In this document: piece by piece, positions 1 through 7,847 of the stretch | How the letters are laid out: every line of letters starts with the position of its first letter | Numbering within the stretch: position 1 is the stretch's first letter | Source: JASGDC01 sp047606545 | GTDB lineage: Bacteria; Actinomycetota; Actinomycetes; Actinomycetales; Micrococcaceae | Length of the DNA stretch: 26,220 nt | Assembly: GCA_047606545.1 (NCBI GenBank) | Contig: JASGEI010000009.1 | Span: 1 to 26,220 of the forward strand | Reading direction: 5' to 3' | Notes under the pieces: model-generated | What the model saw: the letters and a program-made list of their open reading frames with translations, nothing else | What the model was told of the DNA's origin: nothing | Databases searched by the model: none | Made by a program: the position numbers and the translations under genes

Positions 1-10
1 AATATCATCA

Positions 11-19
11 TGCTATTAT
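11..19 (+). promoter_or_regulatory. Extended -10 promoter for the RHH/PIN module
   Basis: TGC TATTAT at 11-19 fits an extended -10 element (TGn followed by a TATAAT-like hexamer). Its predicted start point falls at about position 26, which is the ATG of the first gene, so the transcript would be leaderless, a common arrangement in actinobacteria. The -35 region would lie outside the window. There is no Shine-Dalgarno sequence before this ATG, which agrees with leaderless translation. This is inference from sequence only. Confidence 0.35.
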
Positions 20-25
20 TAGTTT

Positions 26-184
26 ATGAAACAAATTGCATTAAGACTCCCAGATGAGCTAGATAAGAAATTAGTAGCAATCTCCAAAGAATATTACATG
101 TCTAAAAACACTGTAATAATCCAAGCAGTCAAAGCATATACAGACAAACACGAAGAAAAGACAAAGAACAATGAAAAAATATGA
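26..184 (+). CDS. Ribbon-helix-helix (CopG/Arc-type) small DNA-binding protein, probable antitoxin
   Basis: A 52-residue protein. Residues 3-8 (QIALRL) form the expected N-terminal beta strand with alternating side chains. They are followed by PDELDKKL, a first helix, then SKNTVIIQAVKAY, which matches the second RHH helix. RHH proteins dimerise through the strand and place it in the DNA major groove; small ones often autorepress toxin-antitoxin operons. The gene overlaps the next ORF by 14 bp and lies two genes upstream of a PIN-domain protein, which favours an antitoxin role. The tail after residue 40 is lysine/glutamate-rich and could bind a toxin, but that is inference. There is no clear RBS; a TGCTATTAT element just upstream suggests leaderless translation. 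Confidence 0.7.
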   Translation: MKQIALRLPDELDKKLVAISKEYYMSKNTVIIQAVKAYTDKHEEKTKNNEKI

Positions 185-488
185 AAATCCAACTGTTGAA
201 GAGCTGGAGGATGATTCTAAGTATTGTGATTATTTAGAGGCCCTTGGTTTATTAGGATACTCTGAAATTGCTTTTGATGATGAAGTAAAAGATGGGCGGA
301 TAACTGTTTATAAACTTCATGACAAAGATAGGTATTCCAAGCATGAAGTTGAAAAACTAAGTAAAACTATAGAACGTGAAAATAATGATTTTATGGCTCA
401 ATTCCTTGACGGAATTGAGATAGATGAAGAGCTAGATGAAGAAATTACGATGGCATATTATAAAGATCTAAACGATAAAGGAAAGTAA
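171..488 (+). CDS. Acidic protein of unknown function, middle gene of the RHH/PIN module
   Basis: I do not recognise this 105-residue protein. It is strongly acidic, with Asp/Glu clusters at both ends and near the middle, and has no membrane segment, signal peptide or Cys pair. Its start overlaps the end of the RHH gene, and its stop overlaps the ATG of the PIN gene (TAATG), so the three are probably translated together. An acidic partner before a basic nuclease suggests an immunity or antitoxin-like role, but nothing in the sequence proves this. There is no strong RBS before the ATG, consistent with coupling to the upstream gene. Codon use is AAA- and GAT-rich, like its two neighbours. Confidence 0.55.
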   Translation: MKKYENPTVEELEDDSKYCDYLEALGLLGYSEIAFDDEVKDGRITVYKLHDKDRYSKHEVEKLSKTIERENNDFMAQFLDGIEIDEELDEEITMAYYKDLNDKGK

Positions 489-970
489 TGATAAGCAAAC
501 CAGTTAGTAAGCCTAACCGAGTTGTTATTGACGCCAATCTTCTTATGTCAAGAAGATATGCAACTTTTGTTTTAACTTTAGCCAAAGAAAAAGAATTTGA
601 AATAGTTTTAACAGATAAAATACTTGAAGAATCTAGACTAGCTCATGTTAAATATCTAAAAAAAATTATATATAACAATCGAAGTGAAAACATAAAATAT
701 CAGAATTTATCAGACACTGATTTCAAAAAATTAGTAGAACAAAAAACAAAAGAAGCTAACGCTTTCTATCGGAATATTAAAGATCCTGTGCGTAGTTTTG
801 GTAAAAATATTCTCCCTGAAAGTGAGTATAAACATCTTGAAGATCCAGCCATGTCAAGCGATCCTGGTGACGTGCATGTTGTAGCTGCTGCAGTAGCTTC
901 TAAAGCTTCTTATATTGCAACTCACAACGGACAAACATTTTCAGGAATTACCGACTGTGAATGGTATTGA
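488..970 (+). CDS. PIN-domain protein (VapC-like putative RNase), C-terminus broken by a frame change
   Basis: PIN domains are metal-dependent RNases and the usual toxins of VapBC systems. Three of the expected acidic positions are visible: Asp15 in VVIDANLL, Glu47/Glu48 in KILEES, and Asp125/Asp128 in SDPGDVHVVAAA. After residue 144 this frame reads THNGQTF and stops 17 residues later. The overlapping frame from about 920 instead reads TTDKHF and continues into GIDTVNEYQ, which is what the fourth acidic position and last strand of a PIN domain normally look like. The gene therefore seems split by a single-base frame change near 917-928. AGGAAA lies a few bases upstream of the ATG, and the start overlaps the previous stop. 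The product may be inactive unless frameshifting or a sequence error restores the frame. Confidence 0.6.
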   Translation: MISKPVSKPNRVVIDANLLMSRRYATFVLTLAKEKEFEIVLTDKILEESRLAHVKYLKKIIYNNRSENIKYQNLSDTDFKKLVEQKTKEANAFYRNIKDPVRSFGKNILPESEYKHLEDPAMSSDPGDVHVVAAAVASKASYIATHNGQTFSGITDCEWY

Positions 971-1517
971 TACTGTTAATGAATATCAAGCAATTCAAAA
1001 AATCAGTGGTGTTGACCTGGTGAATCATATTGCTTTTAATAGTGAACAACGTAGAAAGAAAACTGGAACTAAAACTTCTAGCTTCGCAAAAGCCTTTGAT
1101 GTATACATTAAATATAACAAAAGGCGTGGAAAGTATGCTGAAATCAGTAGATTAGAAGATAAGCGTGAACCGGCAATAAAAGATGTCCATTACATGTTGA
1201 GTAAGAACATTGCTCCCAATGGCAAAAATCACACTGATCCTTCTTACGCTGTCAACCTACTAGCCAAGGAATATAAGTTGCCATTATTAAATGGAACACC
1301 AGCAATAAAAGATAGCGTTAAATCAGTCCGAAAACAATACCGAACACATACTAAACAAATAGATAAACCAAAACACTCTTTCAATGACGCTAAAGCTATC
1401 GGAAAATATCATATAACTGGAGAAGTCCCAACCGGATGGCACCAAGTAAAAGCACACCCACGAAAAGGCACAAGCGGAGTAAAACAACACATCGCCAAGA
1501 ACCCAACAAGAAAATAA
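915..1517 (+). CDS. Out-of-frame C-terminal part of the PIN protein with a basic extension
   Basis: This frame is open from a TTG at 915, but that TTG has no RBS, so an independent start is doubtful. Residues 4-26 (TTDKHF to GIDTVNEYQ) complete the PIN fold begun in the 488 frame. The remaining roughly 170 residues are rich in Lys, Arg and His, with KKTGTKTSS, YNKRRGKY and a C-terminal GWHQVKAHPRKG stretch. I do not recognise this region; it may bind nucleic acid. The likely ancestral product spans 488-1517, about 340 residues, much longer than a usual VapC (about 130-150). It could be the expressed half of a programmed +1 frameshift or the tail of a decaying gene. Confidence 0.45.
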   Translation: MQLTTDKHFQELPTVNGIDTVNEYQAIQKISGVDLVNHIAFNSEQRRKKTGTKTSSFAKAFDVYIKYNKRRGKYAEISRLEDKREPAIKDVHYMLSKNIAPNGKNHTDPSYAVNLLAKEYKLPLLNGTPAIKDSVKSVRKQYRTHTKQIDKPKHSFNDAKAIGKYHITGEVPTGWHQVKAHPRKGTSGVKQHIAKNPTRK

Positions 1518-1563
1518 AACTAAATACTATACATATCATTTAGGAAGTTAAGTATATAATTCC

Positions 1564-1598
1564 AAAAAAAATCGACTCTGGTGTTTAGCCAGAGTCGA
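1564..1598 (-). terminator. Intrinsic terminator after the bTHX gene
   Basis: A perfect 10-bp stem (1572-1581 with 1589-1598, starting TCGACTCTGG) encloses a 7-nt loop. Read on the minus strand it is followed at once by eight T residues (1571 down to 1564), a textbook rho-independent terminator for the acuC/bTHX transcript. On the plus strand the stem is followed only by AGTTTT, so it may also weakly stop transcription from the PIN module, whose ORF ends at 1517. Confidence 0.85.
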
Positions 1599-1602
1599 AG
1601 TT

Positions 1603-1701
1603 TTACTTCTTATTACGACGTTGGTGACGAGTCTTACGAAGTAGCTTACGATGCTTCTTCTTCGCCATCCTCTTACGACGCTTCTTAATTACAGATCCCA
1701 T
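1603..1701 (-). CDS. bTHX-like small ribosomal protein (AURKAIP1/COX24 domain)
   Basis: A 32-residue, extremely basic protein that begins MGSVIKKRRKRMAKKKHRK and ends HQRRNKK. This matches the tiny AURKAIP1/COX24-domain proteins of actinobacteria (called bS22/bTHX-like), which bind the small ribosomal subunit. The ATG is preceded by GAGG at 8-nt spacing on the minus strand. A strong terminator follows directly. It lies downstream of acuC in the same direction with an 80-bp gap. The gene is easily missed because of its length. Confidence 0.9.
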   Translation of the reverse strand: MGSVIKKRRKRMAKKKHRKLLRKTRHQRRNKK

Positions 1702-1781
1702 TTAGAAACCTCACAAATATATAGGGAATGTTACTAAGTACTATATATAGTCTACATTAGTTTAAGGATTTAGGGTAATTA

Positions 1782-2993
1782 TTACGAAAACCAAGGGTCT
1801 AAATCATAGTATGGGAAAATCTGTGTGCGAACTTCAGTAATTATTTTATCAATAGCTTGAGTGGTGTCATGTCCGATTTCCCAAGAACGCCACCAAATTT
1901 CAGTTTTGTCACCAAGTGTTTCACATGCTTCACGTTCTTGAGTTTCTTTTACATAATCAATCCAAGTCTGTGGCAACAATGATTCCAAAGGTAAATCTTT
2001 ATTAGTAAGTACAGAAAGTAATTGAGTCCAAGCTCTTGGAACTACATCTAAGATGTTATAGCCACCTCCGCCAGTAGCAAGCCATTTACCATTACAATAT
2101 TTTTCACTTAAGTCTCGTATTTTTGTTGCGGCTACGGCAAAAGCATCAATAGTTAGATTTAGATGTGTTAAATAGTCAGAACGATGTCCATCACAACCAT
2201 GTTGAGAAACTATTATTTCAGGCTGCCAAGCTTCTACAATTTGTGGAACTATTGCATGAAAAGCGCGCAACCAATCAGCATTAGAGGTACCTGCTGGTAG
2301 TGGGATATTAATGCTAGTGCCTTTGGCTTTTTTATGACCAACTTCATTGATTTTTCCAGTTCCAGGGTATAATGTTTTTCCCGATTCATGAATAGAAATA
2401 GTTACTACTCTTGGATCTTTCCAAAAAATATTTTGAGTTCCATCCCCGTGATGGGCATCTAAATCGATATATAAAATTTTATGGTAGCCTGCGTTAAGGA
2501 ATTTTTTTATTGCTCCAGCAATATCGTTATAAACACAAAAACCTCCAGCTTTATCACTCGAAGCATGATGCATGCCCCCAGCAAAATTAAAAGCACGAAT
2601 AGCTTTACCAGAAATAATAGATTCTGCTGCTTTAATGGATGCGCCATATATTAACGCTGAAGTATCGTGAATTTCATCAAAAAGTGGCACATCTTCACTA
2701 CCTAAACCTTTGGTTTTATCTTTAACTCCATGTTCAGCACGATGTACTGATGCTATGTAGGTGGGATTATGAGTTTCTGCTAATTCAGTATCGCTAGCTT
2801 TACGAGGTTTAATTAACTTGACATTTTTTAAGTCAAATAGTCCAAAGTTTTGCATTAATTTAGAGGTTAAATCTAAACGGATTGGGTTCATTGGGTGTGA
2901 AGGCCCAAAATTGTAGCGCAATAATTTTTTATCCCAAATTACATGGGTCGAGGGATTCTTCTTTTTGCGCCTAAAAATATCCATACTCGACAC
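1782..2993 (-). CDS. acuC: AcuC-type histone deacetylase family protein
   Basis: A zinc-dependent deacetylase of the class I/II HDAC superfamily; AcuC proteins remove acetyl groups, classically from acetyl-CoA synthetase. The HDAC landmarks are all present in 403 residues: the catalytic His pair in GGMHHAS (142-143), zinc ligands in DLDAHHGDGTQ (Asp179, His181) and QHGCDGH (Asp268), and the glycine loop with the transition-state Tyr in GGGGYN (Tyr312). Length is normal for actinobacterial AcuC. The longest frame starts at GTG 2993, but ATG 2984 three codons later is equally plausible. It is transcribed towards the bTHX gene and is divergent from trkH, 54 bp away. The physiological substrate cannot be read from sequence. 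Confidence 0.88.
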   Translation of the reverse strand: MSSMDIFRRKKKNPSTHVIWDKKLLRYNFGPSHPMNPIRLDLTSKLMQNFGLFDLKNVKLIKPRKASDTELAETHNPTYIASVHRAEHGVKDKTKGLGSEDVPLFDEIHDTSALIYGASIKAAESIISGKAIRAFNFAGGMHHASSDKAGGFCVYNDIAGAIKKFLNAGYHKILYIDLDAHHGDGTQNIFWKDPRVVTISIHESGKTLYPGTGKINEVGHKKAKGTSINIPLPAGTSNADWLRAFHAIVPQIVEAWQPEIIVSQHGCDGHRSDYLTHLNLTIDAFAVAATKIRDLSEKYCNGKWLATGGGGYNILDVVPRAWTQLLSVLTNKDLPLESLLPQTWIDYVKETQEREACETLGDKTEIWWRSWEIGHDTTQAIDKIITEVRTQIFPYYDLDPWFS

Positions 2994-3029
2994 CGTACTT
3001 TAAGTTGCTGATTAAGTCCAATACGGTGG

Positions 3030-3037
3030 TATAGAAT
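3030..3037 (+). promoter_or_regulatory. Possible -10 element for the trkH-trkA operon
   Basis: TATAGAAT at 3030-3037 lies in the 54-bp divergent gap between acuC and trkH. A TTGCTG at 3005-3010 could be a -35, but the spacing (19-21 bp) is longer than usual. Transcription would start near 3044, leaving a short leader to ATG 3072. Low-confidence call. Confidence 0.3.
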
Positions 3038-3047
3038 GTAAATTTAG

Positions 3048-4457
3048 TTGCTATTTTGTACAAGAAATTCCATGACAAAAATTAGGGAAATAGTTTATAA
3101 ATTTGTATATAGGGTAATCGCATTAGTTAGCGAGGTACTCTTTAGTTCGCCTGCCCGATTAGCGCTATTTTCATTCGCAGGTGTAATTTTCTTCTTTTCT
3201 TTTTTGCTTAGCATGCCATGGGCTACTCATGATTATGGGCGGCAGCCTTACTATCAGGCATTGTTTACTGCTGCCTCTGCTACTACAGTTACTGGATTAA
3301 CCAGTGTTGACACAGCTACTACTTGGACTTATGCAGGACAAGTAGTTATCTTGACTGCTATTCAAGTAGGTGGTCTAGGTATTATTACTGTAGCTGTGTT
3401 ATTTACCTATGCAGTAAGTCATAGACTTAATGTCCGCAGTAAAGTATTGGCAATGGGTGCTGCTGGTGCAGGTCAGATTAGCGACGTAGGTAGGTTACTT
3501 AGAACTATTGCGGTTACCACTTTTTCAATTGAAGCAGTGTTGGCCGCATTATTATTTCCACATTTCTTATCTAGAGGGCTTGGACTAATAGATTCTCTTT
3601 GGAAATCAATATTTTATTCAGTATCTTCATTCAATAATGCTGGCTTTACAATTGATGTTGGTGGTCTTGGAATATACCAAAATGACCCATGGATTTTGAC
3701 AATAATTTGTGCAGGGGTGTTTATTGGAAGTTTGGGTTTCCCGGTTTTTCTAATTATTCAACTTCGTGGTTTTTCATGGAAAAAATGGAATTTACACACT
3801 AAATTAACCATTTCATCTACTATTTTCTTGCTGTTATTTGGTGCGATACTATTCTTCCTAGCGGATTCTGGCAACGATAAAATGTATGGTGATATGAGTA
3901 CTTGGCAGCGTTTTTTGCATTCTTTGTTTTACTCAGTAAATACACGTTCTGGTGGTTTTAATTTAGTAGATACGCAATCCATGAACAAGTCTTCAGTGAT
4001 GGTATCAGATGTTTTGATGTTTATTGGCGGCGGTTCAGCTTCGACTTCTGGTGGTATTAAAGTTACGACCTTTGCAATTTTATGTTTGGCAGTTGCTGCA
4101 GAGGCTCGCGGTGACGATGATATGCAAGTTTTTGGGCGGCGCATTCCAGTGACTGTTTTGCGCCAGGCGGTATCTATTACTTTCTTGGGAGCTATCCTAG
4201 TTGGCGTATCATCAGCACTGATTTCCCATATTGGTGATATTGATATCAGTAGGGCATTATTTGAAGCTACTTCAGCTTTTGGTACTTGTGGGTTAAGTTT
4301 AGGAGTTACTCAGGAGTTGCCACCTCGAGGACTTTATGTTCTTTCAGTTTTAATGTTTGCAGGTAGAGTAGGTACAATTACCTTAGCATCAGCTTTAGCT
4401 ATTAGGAGTAGGAAGCAACTTTACCGTAACCCGGAAGAGAGGCCAATAATTGGTTGA
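3048..4457 (+). CDS. TrkH/KtrB-type potassium transporter membrane subunit
   Basis: This is the channel-like subunit of a Trk/Ktr K+ uptake system. The four pore-loop filter motifs with their glycines are visible: TVTGL (80-84), NNAGF (196-200), TRSGGF (299-304) and GTCGLS (412-417). The glycine/serine-rich intramembrane gating loop (GGGSASTSGGIK, about 327-338) is also present. The protein is strongly hydrophobic with paired M1-P-M2 units, and 469 residues is typical of KtrB. The longest frame begins at TTG 3048, which would lie almost at the predicted transcription start; ATG 3072 (residue 9, MTKIREI) looks the better start. It overlaps the regulatory subunit gene by 8 bp. I cannot say whether coupling is to Na+ or H+. 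Confidence 0.88.
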   Translation: MLFCTRNSMTKIREIVYKFVYRVIALVSEVLFSSPARLALFSFAGVIFFFSFLLSMPWATHDYGRQPYYQALFTAASATTVTGLTSVDTATTWTYAGQVVILTAIQVGGLGIITVAVLFTYAVSHRLNVRSKVLAMGAAGAGQISDVGRLLRTIAVTTFSIEAVLAALLFPHFLSRGLGLIDSLWKSIFYSVSSFNNAGFTIDVGGLGIYQNDPWILTIICAGVFIGSLGFPVFLIIQLRGFSWKKWNLHTKLTISSTIFLLLFGAILFFLADSGNDKMYGDMSTWQRFLHSLFYSVNTRSGGFNLVDTQSMNKSSVMVSDVLMFIGGGSASTSGGIKVTTFAILCLAVAAEARGDDDMQVFGRRIPVTVLRQAVSITFLGAILVGVSSALISHIGDIDISRALFEATSAFGTCGLSLGVTQELPPRGLYVLSVLMFAGRVGTITLASALAIRSRKQLYRNPEERPIIG

Positions 4458-5118
4458 TAAAACAAAAAATCTTGATGCAGTCTTAGTGATAGGTTTGGGG
4501 CGTTTCGGTACGGCAACAGCAAAACAGCTTATGAAACAAGGTCGTGAGGTGTTAGCTATTGAACAAAGTATGGACAAAGTTGAATCAATGTCCAAAGACT
4601 TTACCTATATCGTTCAAGCAGATGCAACTAATATGGCCGCTTTGGGGCAATTAGATGCAGAAGACTTTAAATGTGCTGTAGTTGGGGTTGGTACTTCTAT
4701 TGAAGCTAGTGTGTTAATTACTGCAAACTTAGTAGATTTAGGTATTCCAAATATCTGGGTAAAAGCAATTACGTCAGCACACGGTAAAATACTAGAACGT
4801 ATCGGTGCACATCATGTGGTTTATCCTGAAGCGGATGCAGGTGTACAAATCGCCCATCTGTTATCAGGTAAGCTTCTTGATTTTATCGAATTTAAAGATG
4901 GCTACTCAATTGCAAAGATGCGTCCACCTAGGGAGGTTATCGGTCAGACGTTACTAGATTCCAAGATTCGTTCTAAGTACAATCTCACAGTTATCGCTAC
5001 TAAAAAACCGGGTGAAGACTTAAAGATTGCAACTTACGATACCTTAATTGAAGGCAATAGTATTATGATTGTCTTTGGTACCGTAGAGGAAATTGAATTT
5101 TTCGCCAATGAATCTTAA
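4450..5118 (+). CDS. TrkA/KtrA-type potassium uptake regulatory subunit
   Basis: A cytoplasmic RCK protein that gates the TrkH/KtrB channel by nucleotide binding. The Rossmann fold starts with VIGLGRFG (Gly15, Gly17, Gly20), and an acidic residue (Glu38) closes the second strand, as expected for NAD(H)/ATP binding. The last 80 or so residues form an RCK_C domain. At 222 residues it is the single-RCK KtrA size, not the double TrkA of E. coli. The start is TTG 4450, supported by AGAGAGG at 4436-4442; no ATG lies nearby. The 8-bp overlap with the upstream transporter gene points to translational coupling and equal stoichiometric control. Confidence 0.88.
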   Translation: MVDKTKNLDAVLVIGLGRFGTATAKQLMKQGREVLAIEQSMDKVESMSKDFTYIVQADATNMAALGQLDAEDFKCAVVGVGTSIEASVLITANLVDLGIPNIWVKAITSAHGKILERIGAHHVVYPEADAGVQIAHLLSGKLLDFIEFKDGYSIAKMRPPREVIGQTLLDSKIRSKYNLTVIATKKPGEDLKIATYDTLIEGNSIMIVFGTVEEIEFFANES

Positions 5119-5120
5119 CT

Positions 5121-5159
5121 AACTACTAAAAAGCTTTATTTCTTTTTAGTAGTTGTTTT
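5121..5159 (+). terminator. Terminator hairpin of the Trk operon embedded in the 3' end of topA
   Basis: A perfect 13-bp inverted repeat (5121-5133 AACTACTAAAAAG with 5142-5154) has an 8-nt loop and is followed on the plus strand by GTTTTC. It sits 3 bp after the trkA stop and includes the final codons and stop of the convergent topA gene. It probably ends trk transcription; for topA the sequence after the stem is not T-rich, so termination there is less certain. Confidence 0.65.
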
Positions 5160-7805
5160 CCGAGTAGTAGTTTTTCGCTTTGTTGTAGTCTTACGACGAG
5201 TAGTCTTTTTCTTTACTGGTCCTTTAGCTCGCTTATCAGCAAGTAGTGTTACTGCTAAGTCTTCAGTTAAAGATTCAATAGTTTCACTCTTAGGGACAGT
5301 AACATTAGTGGTGCCATCTGTGATATATGGACCAAAGCGACCATCTTTAACAAGAATTGGTTTACCGCTAACAGGGTCAGTGCCAAACTCACGCAATGGT
5401 GGTTTAGCGGTTCCTCGACCACGATGTTTCGGTTGTTCGTAAATTTTAACTGCTTCTTCAAGGGTTATGTTGAAAATCTGATCTTCAGATTGCAAAGTTC
5501 GAGAATCACCACCCTTTTTCAAATATGGACCATAGCGACCATTTTGTGCGGTAATTACTTTACCATCTTTTGGATCTTTTCCAATCTCTCGAGGTAGAGA
5601 TAGTAGTTTAAGTGCTTGTTCTAAATCTACTGTGTCTAGTGTCATTGTCTTTAACAAGCTGGCAGTACGTGGTTTCTCTTTGTTGCCTTCTGGTAGAATT
5701 TCAGTGATATAAGGTCCAAAACGACCAGACTTGGCAACTATAGTATTTTCTGTAGCAGGATCAGTACCTAGTTCTCGTTCACCTTCTGGTTGTGTTTTAA
5801 ATAGCTCTTCTGCTTTTTCTGTAGTTAGTTCATCAGGTGCAACATCATCTGGAACGCTGGCACGCTTTAGTTCACCAGTTTCTTTATCAAGACGTTCTAA
5901 GTATGGACCATATCTACCAACACGCAAATTAATGTCATCGGTTATTGCTATTGTGTTGATTTCACGTGCATCAATCTCACCAAGATTTTCTACAATATTG
6001 TGTAGACCTTTAGTTTGAGTTTCTGAGGACTTATCTTTAGTGCCTAGATAGAAATGTGAAAGCCATTTAACACGGCTATCTTCACCATTAGCGATACGGT
6101 CTAGATCAGTTTCCATTGCTGCTGAGAAATCATAATCGATAAGTTTGCCAAAATGCTCTTCCAAGAGCCTAACAACTGCAAATGCTAGCCATGATGGCAC
6201 CAAAGCTGTACCACGCTTATATATGTAGCCACGGTCGATAATGGTGGTAATAATAGTGGAGTACGTAGAAGGACGCCCAATACCCTTTTCGTCTAGTTTC
6301 TTTACGAGACTTGCCTCAGTATAACGTGCAGGTGGAGTAGTGTCATGACTTTCTGCAAGTAGGTTTTTAAGTTCTGCTTTGTCGCCTTCTTTAAGATTTG
6401 GTAATTGATTTTCTTCAGTCTTGTTAGACTTCTTATCGTCAGTACCTTCTTTATAGACATCTAAGAAACCTCGGAAAGTAATTACTGTACCGCTTGTAGA
6501 GAATTCTGAGATTTTGCCATCATTAGCTTCAGCAGTAATTTTCATAGTGGCAGTAGAGCCTTTGGCATCAGCCATTTGTGAAGCTACAGTACGTTTCCAA
6601 ATTAACTTATAAAGTCGCATTTGGTCGTTGCTTAGTTTGGAGCTAAGTTGTTGTGGCGTACGGAAAGTTTCACCAGCTGGGCGAATTGCCTCGTGTGCTT
6701 CTTGAGCGCTAGCAGATTTACTGGAGTAATTACGTGGTTTTGGTGAAAGTGCTTCTTTGCCATATAACTCTGTGGCTTGTTTTCGTGCAGCTTCCGTAGC
6801 CTGTTTAGATAACGAAGGTGAATCTGTACGCATATAAGTGATATAACCCTGTTCATAAAGTGACTGGGCAATCATCATGGTGGTACGTGAAGTGTAACGT
6901 AGTTTGCGAGCTGCTTCCTGTTGCAAAGTAGAAGTAGTAAATGGTGCAGCAGGTTTACGGCTATATGGTTTAGTTTTTAAACTTGAAACTTTAAAATCTG
7001 AATTTGCAAGCTGCTCTTTAAGATAAGTAGCCTTATCTTTATCAAGAGTGAAAGTATTTTCTGCGGTAAGCTCACCTTTTTCATTAAAGTCTTTACCAGT
7101 AGCAACTTTTACGCCATCAACTTTATTAAGCCTTGCTCGGAATTCTTGGTTATCTCCAAATAGCTCAGCTTTTAAGCTCCAGTAGTTAGAGGTAATGTAT
7201 GCCATACGTTCTCGTTCACGTTGTACGATTATGCGCGTGGCAACAGACTGTACACGTCCAGCGGAAATACCAGTGCGAACTTTTCGCCATAATACTGGTG
7301 AAATTTCATAACCATAAAGACGATCTAGCACTCTACGAGTTTCTTGAGCATCTACTAAGTCGATATCAATATCACGAGTATTATTTAGTGCTTCACGAAT
7401 AGTCTCAGGAGTAATATCGCCAAATACCATACGCTTTACTGGGACATTTGGTTTTAAAACTTCCTTTAAATGCCAAGCAATAGCTTCACCTTCACGGTCA
7501 CGGTCCGTTGCTAGGTAGAGTTCATCAGCTTCTTTTAATTTTTCTTTTAATTCTTTAACTTTTTTCGTTTTATCAGGTGAAACTACGTAGTATGGTTCAA
7601 AATTTTTTTCGACATTAACTGCAAATTTCTTATAAGGACCTTTTTTCATGCGTGTTGGAAGTTTACTGGGTTGGGGCAAATCACGGATATGTCCATAAGA
7701 AGAGTCAATTTCAAAATCATCGCCTAGGATTTTTTTAATGCTCTTAATTTTGCTCGGTGACTCTACAATCACTAGCTTTTTTTTGGAGTTTCCTTTGCCT
7801 GGCAC
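5136..7805 (-). CDS. topA: DNA topoisomerase I
   Basis: A type IA topoisomerase that relaxes negative supercoils by nicking and passing a single strand. The TOPRIM domain begins with VIVESPSK (Glu15) and carries the metal-binding TDRDREGE (Asp101, Asp103). The catalytic tyrosine is Tyr324 in YITYMRTDS, followed by Arg326. The C-terminal third has four GR(Y/F)GPY(L/I) repeats instead of zinc fingers, and a Lys/Arg/Thr tail (TTRRKTTTKRKTTTRK), both typical of actinobacterial TopA. At 889 residues the length is normal. The start is GTG 7805, supported by AAGGA at 8-nt spacing. Essential in most bacteria. The last codons form half of a terminator hairpin for the convergent trk operon. Confidence 0.95.
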   Translation of the reverse strand: MPGKGNSKKKLVIVESPSKIKSIKKILGDDFEIDSSYGHIRDLPQPSKLPTRMKKGPYKKFAVNVEKNFEPYYVVSPDKTKKVKELKEKLKEADELYLATDRDREGEAIAWHLKEVLKPNVPVKRMVFGDITPETIREALNNTRDIDIDLVDAQETRRVLDRLYGYEISPVLWRKVRTGISAGRVQSVATRIIVQRERERMAYITSNYWSLKAELFGDNQEFRARLNKVDGVKVATGKDFNEKGELTAENTFTLDKDKATYLKEQLANSDFKVSSLKTKPYSRKPAAPFTTSTLQQEAARKLRYTSRTTMMIAQSLYEQGYITYMRTDSPSLSKQATEAARKQATELYGKEALSPKPRNYSSKSASAQEAHEAIRPAGETFRTPQQLSSKLSNDQMRLYKLIWKRTVASQMADAKGSTATMKITAEANDGKISEFSTSGTVITFRGFLDVYKEGTDDKKSNKTEENQLPNLKEGDKAELKNLLAESHDTTPPARYTEASLVKKLDEKGIGRPSTYSTIITTIIDRGYIYKRGTALVPSWLAFAVVRLLEEHFGKLIDYDFSAAMETDLDRIANGEDSRVKWLSHFYLGTKDKSSETQTKGLHNIVENLGEIDAREINTIAITDDINLRVGRYGPYLERLDKETGELKRASVPDDVAPDELTTEKAEELFKTQPEGERELGTDPATENTIVAKSGRFGPYITEILPEGNKEKPRTASLLKTMTLDTVDLEQALKLLSLPREIGKDPKDGKVITAQNGRYGPYLKKGGDSRTLQSEDQIFNITLEEAVKIYEQPKHRGRGTAKPPLREFGTDPVSGKPILVKDGRFGPYITDGTTNVTVPKSETIESLTEDLAVTLLADKRAKGPVKKKTTRRKTTTKRKTTTRKTTTKKK

Positions 7806-7847
7806 TTAGTTGTTCCTTAAGTCGTCGAAATTTAATTTATATAAGGA

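Noticed and set aside
920..941. THNGQTF in the 488 frame as the true PIN end
   Set aside because: It resembles the T-x-N-x-x-x-F pattern of some PIN proteins, but the frame ends soon after without the last strand, while the other frame supplies both motif and strand. I could not fully exclude it.
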